Below, one piece after another: positions 33,011 to 42,299 of a stretch of 64,000 bases of DNA; the first letter of the stretch is position 1, and the number at the start of each line of letters is the position of its first letter. The notes under the pieces were generated by a model. It was not told where the DNA came from. It did not search any database and worked only from the letters and a program-made list of their open reading frames with translations. Where the stretch lies: contig NZ_CP071953.1 in the NCBI RefSeq assembly GCF_020084865.1, positions 2,728,001 to 2,792,000 on the forward strand. The letters run 5' to 3'. The position numbers and the translations under genes are program-made. The DNA is from Candidatus Kaistella beijingensis (GTDB taxonomy: Bacteria > Bacteroidota > Bacteroidia > Flavobacteriales > Weeksellaceae).

Positions 33011-33778
33011 TTATTTTGTAAAATTTAAAGGGTACTTCACGTTCTTGTAAGAATCGATACTCGCTTTTAAAGAACCGACCGCTAATTGTGCCTGAATTAA
33101 AAGCGGGACATAATTTCGGTCGTTACTTACCCACAAAGTCACTCCTTCTTTGTCTTTAAAAACCCGTCCGCTGATTACTTGAGGTACGATTTTCAGCGCA
33201 TTTATCTTCCCAAATTTGGTACTGATGTTTTCACTCCCTACAACCCGCAGTTGGAACGGAAACATTTCGTCGTCAATCCAAACATTTAATTTTTTTACAC
33301 TTCCGACTTTCAGTTCGCTGTTATCCAAACTCCTCAAATAATAAAAAGCGGAAAGCATGTCTTGAACTCCTTTCACGGAATTCAATGTTCGTGAGGTGTT
33401 TTTTTCTTTATCGGTTAGAATCAGCGTTTGATTATTGTGGTTAAAAACGGTCTCAAAATGTTGGGTATAAGTTCCTTCCTTTACATTTCGCACGTAGAAA
33501 CTCGGTAAACCTGTATTGTAATTAATAAAACTTTCATATACATCTTCCACCTTGAAAAAAGCTCGAACCGCACCGGTTGTTTTTCCTACACCTTTTACGT
33601 AAAAATGTGGCTGCCCTAGGTAAGTGGTTTTCAAAGTTGTCAAAGTCGCTGTTCCCGCATTAAGAATTCCGTAATGAATTCGGTAATTCAGTGTTTCACC
33701 AGATTGAATGTTATCAAACTTTTGCGGGAATGCAAATGCAAAGAGAAGAACTGTTAATACACTAAAAAATTTTTTCAT
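33011..33778 (-). CDS. DUF3108 domain protein, exported
   Basis: A 255-residue exported protein (signal peptide about residues 1-18, ending AFAFPQ). It begins with the DUF3108 pattern ETLNYRIHYGILNAGTATL and continues with AVRAFFKVEDVYESFINYNT and SAFYYLRSL. The fold is expected to be beta-rich and the function is unknown. The ATG at 33778 is chosen; an upstream in-frame ATG at 33808 would put 10 residues before the signal peptide. Confidence 0.82.
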   Translation of the reverse strand: MKKFFSVLTVLLFAFAFPQKFDNIQSGETLNYRIHYGILNAGTATLTTLKTTYLGQPHFYVKGVGKTTGAVRAFFKVEDVYESFINYNTGLPSFYVRNVKEGTYTQHFETVFNHNNQTLILTDKEKNTSRTLNSVKGVQDMLSAFYYLRSLDNSELKVGSVKKLNVWIDDEMFPFQLRVVGSENISTKFGKINALKIVPQVISGRVFKDKEGVTLWVSNDRNYVPLLIQAQLAVGSLKASIDSYKNVKYPLNFTK

Positions 33779-33922
33779 GGTGACTATTTTGCAAAAATTT
33801 TGCCACAAATATAATACATTGGTTTCAGTCGTTTTATATATGAGATTTGTCAGTGTTATGTAATCCGCTGTTCTTTTATTTTTCTTAAATTTGCGAATCT
33901 AATTTTTCTAAATATTTCATTA

Positions 33923-34975
33923 ATGATTACCACAGATTTATTAATCATAGGAGCAGGACCAACAGGACTTTTTGCCGTATTTGAGGCAGGTTTGCTAAAG
34001 ATGAAATGTCACCTAATCGATGCGCTTCCGCAACCAGGAGGACAATTGACGGAGCTTTATCCCAAAAAACCTATTTTCGATATTCCGGGCTATCCTTCCA
34101 TCAATGCTGGTGAATTGGTAGATAATTTAATGGAGCAGATTAAACAGTTTCAGCCAGGATTTACTTTGGCGGAAACAGCACAAACTTTAACGAAATTAGA
34201 AGACGGAACTTTTGAAGTCGTTACCAATAAAGGAACTGTTCACAGAGCTAAAGCTGTTGCAATTGCAGGCGGTTTGGGAACTTTTGAACCTCGAAAACCA
34301 ACCATCGAAAATATTGCCGATTACGAAGAAAATGGAGTTGAATATTTCATCAAAGATCCTGAACATTTCCGTGGAAAAAAAGTGGTAATTGCAGGTGGAG
34401 GAGATTCTGCTTTGGATTGGAGTATTTTTTTGGCGAATGTAGCCCATGAAGTTACTTTAATCCACAGAAGAAACGAATTCCGCGGTGCTTTGGATTCGGT
34501 GGAGAAAGTGCAACATTTAAAAAATCAAGGAAAAATCAATTTGATTACTCCTGCAGAAGTTGTTGGAATTAAAGGTGACGGTCACGTTTCCGCAATTACC
34601 GTGGAAAAGGAAGGTGAAACTTTTGATGTAGAAACTGACTATTTCGTTCCACTTTTCGGATTGACTCCAAAATTGGGAGATATCGCCAATTGGGGATTAG
34701 AAATTGAAAAGAACGCAATCGTTGTAAATAACGCTTTAGATTATCAAACCAATATTCCTGGAGTTTATGCAATTGGCGACGTGAATACCTATCCAGGAAA
34801 ATTGAAACTGATTTTATGTGGTTTTCATGAGGCAACTTTGATGTGTCAAAGTGTTTACAACATGCTGAATCCAGGCAAAAAATATGTCTTGAAATATACA
34901 ACTGTAAGTGGAGTGGATGGTTTCGACGGAAGTAGAAAAGAAGCGGAAAAAGCAGTCGTAATGAAAATCGATTAA
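33923..34975 (+). CDS. Ferredoxin-NADP reductase, thioredoxin-reductase-like
   Basis: A 350-residue FAD/NADPH flavoenzyme of the TrxR-like FNR class. FAD site IIGAGPTGLFAVFEAG (residues 8-23), LPQPGGQLTELYP, NADP site VIAGGGDSALDW, and C-terminal IPGVYAIGDVNTYPGKLKLILCGFHEA. There is no CxxC redox disulfide, which separates it from thioredoxin reductase. It would pass electrons between NADPH and ferredoxin; the ferredoxin gene is next on the same strand. Confidence 0.92.
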   Translation: MITTDLLIIGAGPTGLFAVFEAGLLKMKCHLIDALPQPGGQLTELYPKKPIFDIPGYPSINAGELVDNLMEQIKQFQPGFTLAETAQTLTKLEDGTFEVVTNKGTVHRAKAVAIAGGLGTFEPRKPTIENIADYEENGVEYFIKDPEHFRGKKVVIAGGGDSALDWSIFLANVAHEVTLIHRRNEFRGALDSVEKVQHLKNQGKINLITPAEVVGIKGDGHVSAITVEKEGETFDVETDYFVPLFGLTPKLGDIANWGLEIEKNAIVVNNALDYQTNIPGVYAIGDVNTYPGKLKLILCGFHEATLMCQSVYNMLNPGKKYVLKYTTVSGVDGFDGSRKEAEKAVVMKID

Positions 34976-35032
34976 AAGCTGCAAGTCGGAAGATGGAAGC
35001 TGGATGGTACAAAAGTTCTCTCATGAATAAGA

Positions 35033-35163
35033 TTTCTCACTTCGTTCGAAATGACAATATTGTCATTTTTTGAGAGAGGGATTTGGAGCGGCGGCGAAGC
35101 CGCCGCTCCAAATCCCAACAATATTTTAGAAAGGGCGATTGTCATTCCGAGCGAAGCGAGGAA
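35033..35163. repeat. Nested palindromic element (MITE-like) between FNR and ferredoxin genes
   Basis: Outer arms 35033-35058 (TTTCTCACTTCGTTCGAAAT...) and 35138-35163 are 22/26 inverted matches, and all four differences are transitions. Inside lie a 20-bp palindrome (35049-35068) and a perfect 18-bp stem hairpin with a GAA loop (35078-35116, GGGATTTGGAGCGGCGGC arm). It contains GTCATTCCGAGCGAAGCGAGG, a kind of word often dispersed in bacterial intergenic regions. No gene was seen in it. Confidence 0.75.
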
Positions 35164-35207
35164 ACAAAAAAATTATTAATTTTTCATTATTCATTATTAT
35201 TTAAAAA

Positions 35208-35543
35208 ATGTCTTTAGATATAAACCTAAAAATCACAGACCGAAACGGCGACCTTCATGAAGTTGTCGCACCAACCGACATGTCGATGAATTTAATGGAA
35301 GTCATCCGTTCCTACGAACTGGCGGAAGAAGGAACCATCGGAGTTTGCGGTGGAATGGCGATGTGCGCTTCTTGTCAGGTTTATGTTTTGAATGGCGAAG
35401 AAAAATTACAGGAAATGGGAGCTGAAGAAGACGCGATGTTGGCTGAAGCTTTTCATGTGGAACCCAATTCCCGGCTCGGTTGCCAAATCCACATCACCGA
35501 AGAAATCGAAGGTTTGGAAGTGGAGATTGCGCCGTATCCCTAA
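35208..35543 (+). CDS. [2Fe-2S] ferredoxin, adrenodoxin-like
   Basis: A 111-residue iron-sulfur protein. Cluster ligands: Cys47, Cys53, Cys56 (GVCGGMAMCASCQVYVL) and Cys92 (RLGCQIHI), the C-x5-C-x2-C...C spacing of vertebrate/ISC-type ferredoxins. It is probably the partner of the reductase upstream, although a palindromic element separates them. Confidence 0.93.
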   Translation: MSLDINLKITDRNGDLHEVVAPTDMSMNLMEVIRSYELAEEGTIGVCGGMAMCASCQVYVLNGEEKLQEMGAEEDAMLAEAFHVEPNSRLGCQIHITEEIEGLEVEIAPYP

Positions 35544-35710
35544 ACAATAGCCAAGTAACAAGAGCAAGGAAACAAGTCGTCAATTGTGAATTTTTCCTTC
35601 AAAGAGTGAATGGTGAATTTTTTCCGCTCTAAGAATTAGCTGCAAAGCAAATTCAGTCTGAAAGATATTCATTGACGAAGTCAAATTCGCAACAACACAC
35701 CCACAAAAAA

Positions 35711-36244
35711 TCACACTCTCAAAACTCCCCGAAAACCTCTCGCTGCGTAATAAGATTCCGCCCCGTTGTGGTAAATAAAGACGGTTCCGAAACGGTAATC
35801 CCCAAAAATAGCTCCACCTAATTTTCTGATTTTTTCAGGCGTTTTCAGCCAACTTGAAGTTTTAGAATCAAATTCGCCAAGTGTTTGTAAATGGCGATAT
35901 TCTTCTTCGTTTAGAATTTCAATTCCCAAAGATTTTGCAAATTCTGTTGCCGAGTTTTTTGGTTTGTTTTCTTTCCGTTTATCGAGTGCTTCTTGGTCGT
36001 AGCAAAAACTTCTTCTTTCTTTCGGACTTTCAGGGGAACAATCATAGAACAAAAATTCGCCATTTTCAAAACCTACAACATCCGGTTCACCGCCGGTTTC
36101 TTCCATTTTTTGGAGGGATTCTAATTTCTTTGGATTGGCTTCGAGTTTTTTTTGAACATCATCCCATTTTAAATTTTGATGACGATTCAGATTTTTTTCG
36201 AAACGGCTTTTTAGAATGTTAAGTAAGTCTTCAAAGTTTTTCAT
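35711..36244 (-). CDS. DUF4256 protein
   Basis: A 177-residue cytoplasmic protein with the DUF4256 signature GGEPDVVGFENGEFLFYDCSPESPKERRS, SLGIEILNEEEYRHLQTLG and a final RFGTVFIYHNGAESYYAARGFRG. The family is widespread and small, with no known function. Monocistronic; the start is ATG at 36244. The gap downstream holds AATTCACC-type repeat words. Confidence 0.85.
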   Translation of the reverse strand: MKNFEDLLNILKSRFEKNLNRHQNLKWDDVQKKLEANPKKLESLQKMEETGGEPDVVGFENGEFLFYDCSPESPKERRSFCYDQEALDKRKENKPKNSATEFAKSLGIEILNEEEYRHLQTLGEFDSKTSSWLKTPEKIRKLGGAIFGDYRFGTVFIYHNGAESYYAARGFRGVLRV

Positions 36245-36265
36245 GAATATTTTGGTTATGAAAAA

Positions 36266-36298
36266 AGTGCAGTTAAAAAAATAAATTTCAACTGCACT
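36266..36298 (-). terminator. Terminator of pepD
   Basis: On the minus strand, stem AGTGCAGTT / AACTGCACT with a 15-nt A/T loop, followed by TTTTTTC. It lies just past the stop of the dipeptidase gene. Confidence 0.8.
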
Positions 36299-36324
36299 AA
36301 TGTATTCATTCTTAAGTATTATTA

Positions 36325-37770
36325 TTAATTTTTTGCAGGAATGTCCGCCAAAATCTCCTTCAAAAATCCCCAGAATTTCTGCACCGACGGAATATTCGCT
36401 TTTTCATCCGGCGAATGCGCTCCACGAATGGTGGGTCCGAAACTCACCATTTCCATTTCGGGATAGTTTGCACCGATAATTCCACATTCCAAACCTGCGT
36501 GACAGGCGACAACATGTGGTTTTGAACCGAAATCTTTTTCATAGATTGTTTCCATTAATTTCACGATTTCTGAACCGGGTTTTGGTTTCCATCCTGGATA
36601 AGATCCGCTGAATTCCACGTTCATTCCCGCCAATTCGCAAACGGCTTTCAATTGTTCAGCCACCGCAAATTTTGTGGATTCTACAGAAGAACGGGAAAGA
36701 TTTAATATTTTCAGTTCTCCGTTTTTTAACTCAACTCTTGCTACGTTGTTTGATGCTTCCACCAAATCTGCAACATCGGGCGACATTCTGTAAACGCCGT
36801 TGTGTAAAGCTTTTAATGCTAAAATAATTCTCGCTGAATTTTCTTCAGAAATCGCTTTTTCAGGAGTAGAGAAAGTTTCAATATTAATCGCCAAATCCTT
36901 TTCAACATCGGCAAACTCTTCCAAAATTGCTTTTCTTAAAACATTTGCATCTTCAATAAACTCAATCGAATTTCTTACCGATAAAACTGCAAACGCCTCT
37001 CGCGGAATCGCGTTTCTCAAACCACCGCCATCAATAGAAATCAACTGTATATTTTGGCTGTAAAGTCCTGTAAATAAAAGTCTTCCCAAAATCACATTCG
37101 CATTTCCGAAACCTTTGTGGATGTCCATTCCGGAATGGCCGCCTTGCAAACCTTTAATTTCAATTTTTATGATTTGTCCTTTAGATTCTTCCAATTCGTA
37201 ATTTTGAGTGGCGGTTACATCAATTCCACCTGCACAACCGATATCGATTTCGTCATCTTCTTCGGTGTCGAGATTCAGTAAAATTTGTCCCTGAAGTTGA
37301 CCCGGCTTCAATCCCATTGCTCCGGTCATTCCCGTTTCTTCATCAATCGTAAAAAGTGCTTCCAAAGCAGGATGAGGAATATCATTGCTTTCCAAAATCG
37401 ACATGATTGCAGCGACTCCTAAACCATTGTCCGCTCCTAAAGTGGTTCCTTTTGCTTTCACCCAGTCTCCATCCACTTCCATTTCAATTCCCTGCGTTTC
37501 GAAATCGAAATTGATATCGCTGTTTTTTTGGCAAACCATGTCAAGATGCGATTGCAATACGATGGATTTTCTATCTTCCATTCCCGAAGTTGCGGGTTTT
37601 TTGATGATGACGTTTCCTATTTCGTCCACGTTGGTTTCCAGACCAAGATTTTCGCAGAAATTTTTAATGAATTCGATCACTTTTCCTTCTTTTTTTGAAG
37701 GTCTTGGAACAGCGTTCAATGCTGCGAAATTTTTCCAGATTATTTGGGGTTCGAGCTGTGTAATTTCCAT
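36325..37770 (-). CDS. pepD: Aminoacyl-histidine dipeptidase PepD (Xaa-His)
   Basis: A 481-residue M20-family zinc peptidase. Metal and catalytic sites: SHLDMVCQK (first zinc His and Asp), GADNGLGVAAI, DEETGMTGAMGL (catalytic Glu then metal Glu) and NLDTEEDDE. C-terminal HAGLECGIIGAN and SFGPTIRGAHSPDEKANIPSV complete the family pattern. It cleaves Xaa-His dipeptides, including carnosine. Monocistronic. Confidence 0.94.
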   Translation of the reverse strand: MEITQLEPQIIWKNFAALNAVPRPSKKEGKVIEFIKNFCENLGLETNVDEIGNVIIKKPATSGMEDRKSIVLQSHLDMVCQKNSDINFDFETQGIEMEVDGDWVKAKGTTLGADNGLGVAAIMSILESNDIPHPALEALFTIDEETGMTGAMGLKPGQLQGQILLNLDTEEDDEIDIGCAGGIDVTATQNYELEESKGQIIKIEIKGLQGGHSGMDIHKGFGNANVILGRLLFTGLYSQNIQLISIDGGGLRNAIPREAFAVLSVRNSIEFIEDANVLRKAILEEFADVEKDLAINIETFSTPEKAISEENSARIILALKALHNGVYRMSPDVADLVEASNNVARVELKNGELKILNLSRSSVESTKFAVAEQLKAVCELAGMNVEFSGSYPGWKPKPGSEIVKLMETIYEKDFGSKPHVVACHAGLECGIIGANYPEMEMVSFGPTIRGAHSPDEKANIPSVQKFWGFLKEILADIPAKN

Positions 37771-37803
37771 AGAATTTTATTTATCCCAAATTTACGAATA
37801 AAA

Positions 37804-37829
37804 AATGCTCCCTAAAAAACGGAAGCATT
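37804..37829 (-). terminator. Probable terminator of the LURP-one-like gene
   Basis: Minus-strand AATGCTtCC ... GGgAGCATT stem followed by TTTTTTATT, just past the stop at 37851. The stem has one mismatch. Confidence 0.6.
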
Positions 37830-37850
37830 AATTTTTGTTCAATGTCTTTT

Positions 37851-38456
37851 TTAACCTCTTTCTCTTTCTAAAAGAACCATCATGAGGAAAGATAAAATAA
37901 CGAGTGATTCGTCCTCATCGTCGATATCGATCAATCTGTCGAGCTGGAATCGCCTTCCGATAAGCGAAGGCATTTTCTTTAGTTTGAAGTATTCTTTTCC
38001 CGACGCATCTTTCACCGTGTAGGAAGGATTCAGAAAATATCCGGTAAACATTCCAATAATAGGTATTTCACCTACGAAACTGTCCCAAATTTTGATCCAA
38101 GCATTGTCTTCGTTGATCTGAAATTTTATTTTTTCATTCCCGTCAATGATATCGTATTGAGATTTCCAAATAGAGCGCATTCCTTTTCTGGCAAGTCTTC
38201 CAAGGTTTTTATGGGTCGATAAATCCGTCATTGAATAACTTGCGTTGAAATCTAACCAACGATCCGCCTTGATTCTGAACAATTCCTGCGATTTACTTTC
38301 ATCATTGAAAACGATCACATCTTCTTTTAATTTGAACATTTTTTCACGAACATACGCTACATAGTTCCCGTGTCGGTCGGTAATATTGAAATCGCTGGAA
38401 AGCGTGGTGATTTTGAATTTAAAATCGAGAGGATAATTTAAGTTTTTAAGAATCAT
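37851..38456 (-). CDS. LURP-one-related / phospholipid-scramblase-like protein
   Basis: A 201-residue cytoplasmic protein with a beta-barrel-with-central-helix (tubby-like) pattern: NITDRHGNYVAYVREKMFKL, IVFNDESKSQELFRIKADRW, YDIIDGNEKIKF, GEIPIIGMFTGYFLNPSYTVKDASGKE and a final hydrophobic helix ESLVILSFLMMVLLE. I recognise the LURP-one-related family (YxjI-like), whose bacterial role is unknown. Divergent from recR across 73 bp. A -7-like box is at 38471-38478. Confidence 0.75.
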   Translation of the reverse strand: MILKNLNYPLDFKFKITTLSSDFNITDRHGNYVAYVREKMFKLKEDVIVFNDESKSQELFRIKADRWLDFNASYSMTDLSTHKNLGRLARKGMRSIWKSQYDIIDGNEKIKFQINEDNAWIKIWDSFVGEIPIIGMFTGYFLNPSYTVKDASGKEYFKLKKMPSLIGRRFQLDRLIDIDDEDESLVILSFLMMVLLERERG

Positions 38457-38494
38457 AGAGGTTGTTTTTTCAAAGGTAATAAAACGGACTAAAC

Positions 38495-38525
38495 TTGCAG
38501 TTTGAGATATTAAATTTTATTTTTG
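38495..38525 (+). promoter_or_regulatory. recR promoter, probably leaderless
   Basis: TTG (38495-38497), 20-nt spacer, TATTTTTG (38518-38525), only 4 nt before the recR ATG at 38530. Transcription would start at or within a base or two of the ATG. Confidence 0.7.
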
Positions 38526-38529
38526 CGAA

Positions 38530-39141
38530 ATGGATTATCCTAGCAAAGTTTTGGCAAAAGCAGTGGAGGAAATTTCGGGACTTCCCGGAATCGGCAAAAA
38601 AACCGCATTGCGACTGGCTTTACATTTATTGAAGCAGCCCGAAAGTCAGGCAATCGTTTTGGGTGAATCTTTGCAGAAATTGGTTGTAGATATTAAATAT
38701 TGCAAGGAATGCCACAATTTTTCTGACTCAGAAATTTGCGAAATCTGCGCAAACCCAAAAAGAAATGATGAGATTCTTTGCATCGTAGAAGATGTTCGCG
38801 ATGTGATGGCGATTGAAAACACCAATAAGTTCCGTGGAAAATACTTGGTTTTGGGCGGCAAAATTTCACCGATGGAAGGAATCGGTCCCAATCAATTAAA
38901 TATTTCATCTATCGAAAAAAAATTGCAGGAAGGATACATCAAAGAACTGATTTTCGCTTTAAGCGCAACGATGGAAGGCGATACCACTGCTTATTACATC
39001 TATAAAAAATTCAAAAATTTTGAGGTGAATTTTTCAACCATCGCACGCGGAATTTCTGTTGGCGACGAGTTGGAATATGCCGATGAAATTTCGTTGGGAA
39101 GATCTATTCAGAACAGATTACCGTACAATGAAGCAGGATAA
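38530..39141 (+). CDS. recR: Recombination mediator RecR
   Basis: A 203-residue DNA-repair protein that loads RecA with RecF/RecO. The N-terminal helix-hairpin-helix ([19 protein letters not shown]) is followed by a four-Cys zinc finger (Cys58, 61, 70, 73), then a Toprim domain ([42 protein letters not shown]) and the end motif [21 protein letters not shown]. Starts the transcript that continues into the glycan genes. Confidence 0.96.
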   Translation: MDYPSKVLAKAVEEISGLPGIGKKTALRLALHLLKQPESQAIVLGESLQKLVVDIKYCKECHNFSDSEICEICANPKRNDEILCIVEDVRDVMAIENTNKFRGKYLVLGGKISPMEGIGPNQLNISSIEKKLQEGYIKELIFALSATMEGDTTAYYIYKKFKNFEVNFSTIARGISVGDELEYADEISLGRSIQNRLPYNEAG

Positions 39142-39150
39142 ATAGATTTT

Positions 39151-40326
39151 ATGATGGGAAAAATTTTATCCTTTAACTCCGAAAAATCCACCTTCTTTTT
39201 AAGATACTTCATATTCTTTTTTGTGAACGGACTCTTCATTATAAAATACGGAAGCGAACATTTTTCTGCTCTTCAAGCTTCAGCATTTCTTTTTTTGTAT
39301 ATCATTTTTTTTTCAGGGTTTATATTTCTAGTAAAAAAGATTATTCTAAAGGATTCTGTTTTTAAAATATTGTTTTGGTTGATTGTTCCGCTGTTTTTCT
39401 TATGCACCGTTTATATCAACAGAATGGTTGATTCTCAAAATTTAATGACCGATCGGTGGGCGGCAATGGAAATCAGCATCAATGCAATTTTACGAGGCGA
39501 ATATCCATACAATATTGTTGATTTTCAAGGGAATGAATCTTCTAATCTGCCTGTTTTGGTTCTATTGGGAATGCCTTTTTATTTGCTTTTTGGGAGCGTT
39601 GGTTATTTGCAATGTTTTGTTTTTGTATTATTTTCGTTGATTGTTTTTAAATTTTTTAAAAATTATCGAGAACGAGTTGTGGCCATTTGTTTACTCATTT
39701 TTTCACCGTCTTATCTTTATGAGATTTATACGAAAAGTGACTTATTTTCAAACTTCATTATTGCGGTCGGAGCGATTCTTTTTCTTTGGAAATACTTCAT
39801 TAAATCGACAAAATTAAGATATGAATATGTTGCAATTATTGCAGCTTTGCTTCTATTGACGAGGATTCCGATACTTTTTCCTTTAATGATACTTTTGCTC
39901 CGTAAAGTTTATTTTTTAAGTTTTAGACAGAAAGTTATTTTCGGTTCAGTTTTAATATTAACAACGATCCCGTTTCTGATTTGGTTTTTCTTGCCGGCAG
40001 AAAGTTGGGAACTGATAAAATATCACAATCCTTTTCAATTGCAGAGCAAACAACCTGTTTTTTTTAGTTTTTTTTTCTTCACTTTAGCGGGAATTTTATC
40101 CTTTAAAGTAAAGAATGTTAAAAACGTGCTTGATTACAGTTCATTTGTTTTGTTCTTTTCCGTAATGTCGGTTTTTTTATTGATGATTTATTGGTACGGA
40201 TTGAAATCTGTTTTTTTTGAATCCGGTTTTGATATCAGTTATTTCAATGTGGCGATGCCATTTTTTATTTTGAGTTTACCCTTGAATAACAGTATTTTGG
40301 GGAAGGAAGCACTACTAAAAATTTAG
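39151..40326 (+). CDS. Polytopic membrane protein, glycosyltransferase-like (GT39/ArnT-type layout)
   Basis: A 391-residue protein with about ten hydrophobic segments. An acidic loop between the first segments (NRMVDSQNLMTDRWAAMEISINAILRGEYPYN) resembles the luminal loop of lipid-dependent glycosyltransferases. No sequence motif fixes the substrate. ATG at 39151 or 39154. It lies 9 bp after recR and 2 bp before the GT2 gene, so it belongs to the cluster 38530-43309. Confidence 0.65.
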   Translation: MMGKILSFNSEKSTFFLRYFIFFFVNGLFIIKYGSEHFSALQASAFLFLYIIFFSGFIFLVKKIILKDSVFKILFWLIVPLFFLCTVYINRMVDSQNLMTDRWAAMEISINAILRGEYPYNIVDFQGNESSNLPVLVLLGMPFYLLFGSVGYLQCFVFVLFSLIVFKFFKNYRERVVAICLLIFSPSYLYEIYTKSDLFSNFIIAVGAILFLWKYFIKSTKLRYEYVAIIAALLLLTRIPILFPLMILLLRKVYFLSFRQKVIFGSVLILTTIPFLIWFFLPAESWELIKYHNPFQLQSKQPVFFSFFFFTLAGILSFKVKNVKNVLDYSSFVLFFSVMSVFLLMIYWYGLKSVFFESGFDISYFNVAMPFFILSLPLNNSILGKEALLKI

Positions 40327-40328
40327 GG

Positions 40329-41144
40329 ATGAAAAAGATAATTTCCGTTGTTTTGCCGGTTTACAATTCATCACAAACAGTAGTGAAAGCTCTAAATAGT
40401 GTCAAAAATCAAACTTTTGGCAGTAAGAATTTTGAAATAATCATCGTCAATGACGGTTCTACTGATGAAAGTTTAAACATTGTTGAAAAATATAAGGCGA
40501 AAAATCCGACACTGAACATTTCTATTTTTAGCCAAAAAAACGGTGGAGTTTCAAGTGCGAGAAATACAGCGCTAAAAATTGCTGAAGGCGACTACATCGC
40601 TTTATTGGATGCAGATGACGAATGGTTGCCGACAAAAATTGAAAAGCAAATAAATCTACTTGAAAATAAAGAATTGCACATCGATTTTTTATCCGTAAAA
40701 AGAACAAATCAGAAAATACTTTATCCCTACAAGGTAAAAGACGGATTGGCTGAAATCACTTTCAGAAAGCTGTTAATTAGAAACGAGGCTCAACCTTCAA
40801 CCGTTGTTTTTAAAAGAAAAGTTTTGGAAAATACGGGGCTTTTTAACGAAACGCAGCGTTATGCGGAAGACATTAATTATTGGCTGAAAGTTTCTCTTAA
40901 CAATAAAATGTTTATTTTAGATGAAGAATTGTTGCTTGCAGGTGAAGGAAAAAGAACGTTCGGAATTTCTGGGCTTTCTGCAAATTTGTCAGAAATGGAG
41001 AAAGGTTTTCACCGTAATTTGAAAGAAATCTTCGAGATGAAAAAGCTATCGCCAATTGAATATCAACTTTATCGAATATTTTACAGAATTAAATACATCA
41101 TTCGGATCTCCCGAAACAAATTCCTGAAATTGCAGGGAAAATAG
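40329..41144 (+). CDS. Glycosyltransferase family 2
   Basis: A 271-residue GT-A enzyme: SVVLPVYNSSQTVVKALNSV, IIIVNDGSTDESLNIV, GGVSSARNTALKIAEGDYIALLDADDEW (the D-x-D-type metal site), then a variable acceptor domain. It starts 2 bases after the previous stop. It probably adds a sugar to a surface glycan; donor and acceptor are unknown. Confidence 0.9.
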   Translation: MKKIISVVLPVYNSSQTVVKALNSVKNQTFGSKNFEIIIVNDGSTDESLNIVEKYKAKNPTLNISIFSQKNGGVSSARNTALKIAEGDYIALLDADDEWLPTKIEKQINLLENKELHIDFLSVKRTNQKILYPYKVKDGLAEITFRKLLIRNEAQPSTVVFKRKVLENTGLFNETQRYAEDINYWLKVSLNNKMFILDEELLLAGEGKRTFGISGLSANLSEMEKGFHRNLKEIFEMKKLSPIEYQLYRIFYRIKYIIRISRNKFLKLQGK

Positions 41145-41150
41145 AAAATA

Positions 41151-42299
41151 ATGTCGCACGAAATTAAAAATATTTTAATTACCGGTGGAGCCGGATTTAT
41201 CGGGAGCAAACTCGCTTTGTCATTGATTAATAAAGGATATTCTGTAACCGTTTTGGATTGCCTTTCAGAACAAATTCACGGCAAAAACCCAGAAGCAAAT
41301 TCATCTCTGTTCAAAAGCATTTCAGGAAAGGTAAACTTCATTAAGGGAAATATCTGCAACCGAAAAGAAATCCAAAAAGCAGTTGAAGGTCAAGACGCCA
41401 TTGTTCATCTCGCCGCAGAAACCGGAACCGGACAATCCATGTACGAAATCGAGAAATATGCAAACGTGAATATTTCCGGAACGGCATTGTTGCTCGATGT
41501 TTTGGTGAATCAGAAAAACTCGGTGAAAAAGTTTATTTTGGCTTCTTCAAGAGCAGTTTACGGTGAAGGAAAATACATCAATTCAAAATCAGAAATTGTT
41601 TATCCCGAACATCGAAATTGGGATGAAATGCGCCAAAAAAACTTCCAAATGACCGATCATAATGATGAAATTTTGGAAGCGGTTGCAACGGACGAAGAAT
41701 CAAAACTGCACCCAACTTCTTTCTACGGAATTACTAAACTGCAGCAGGAACAGATGGTAAAGCTCGTTTGCAGCTCGATTGGAATTGATTTTGTAATTCT
41801 TCGTTACCAAAATGTCTTCGGAGTGGGACAGTCTTTATTAAATCCTTATACGGGAATTCTTTCCGTTTTTTCTACGCAAATTTTAAACGGTAAAAACATC
41901 AATGTTTTTGAAGACGGTTTACCGACAAGAGATTTTATCAACGTGGATGATACGGTTGAGGCAACGGTTCGAAGCCTTGAAATGGCTTCTGCAAACAACG
42001 AAACCATCAATATTGGAACCGGAATCGCAACCACGATTTTGACGGTCGCGGGACTTCTTTCTCAAAATTATCAAAAAAATACGGAGATCAATATTTCCGG
42101 CGATTTCAGAATTGGCGACATACGTCACAATTTTGCAGATTTAAGTAAAATGAAAAAATTGCTCGGTTTTGAACCCAGGAAAACTTTCGCACAGGGAATT
42201 GCTGAGTTTACGGAATGGGTTTTGAATCAGCCGGTTCAGGAAAGTAATTTTGAACGTTCCATGCAAGAGTTGAAAAGCAAAGGCTTTTTGAAATCATGA
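41151..42299 (+). CDS. NAD-dependent epimerase/dehydratase (extended SDR)
   Basis: A 382-residue nucleotide-sugar enzyme: Rossmann motif ITGGAGFIGSKLALSL (residues 9-24), HLAAETGTGQSMYEIE, catalytic LASSRAVYG and YGITKLQQE, and DFINVDDTVEATV. It resembles UDP-glucose 4-epimerase or dTDP-sugar reductases; specificity cannot be fixed. Its stop overlaps the next start by 4 bp. Confidence 0.9.
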   Translation: MSHEIKNILITGGAGFIGSKLALSLINKGYSVTVLDCLSEQIHGKNPEANSSLFKSISGKVNFIKGNICNRKEIQKAVEGQDAIVHLAAETGTGQSMYEIEKYANVNISGTALLLDVLVNQKNSVKKFILASSRAVYGEGKYINSKSEIVYPEHRNWDEMRQKNFQMTDHNDEILEAVATDEESKLHPTSFYGITKLQQEQMVKLVCSSIGIDFVILRYQNVFGVGQSLLNPYTGILSVFSTQILNGKNINVFEDGLPTRDFINVDDTVEATVRSLEMASANNETINIGTGIATTILTVAGLLSQNYQKNTEINISGDFRIGDIRHNFADLSKMKKLLGFEPRKTFAQGIAEFTEWVLNQPVQESNFERSMQELKSKGFLKS

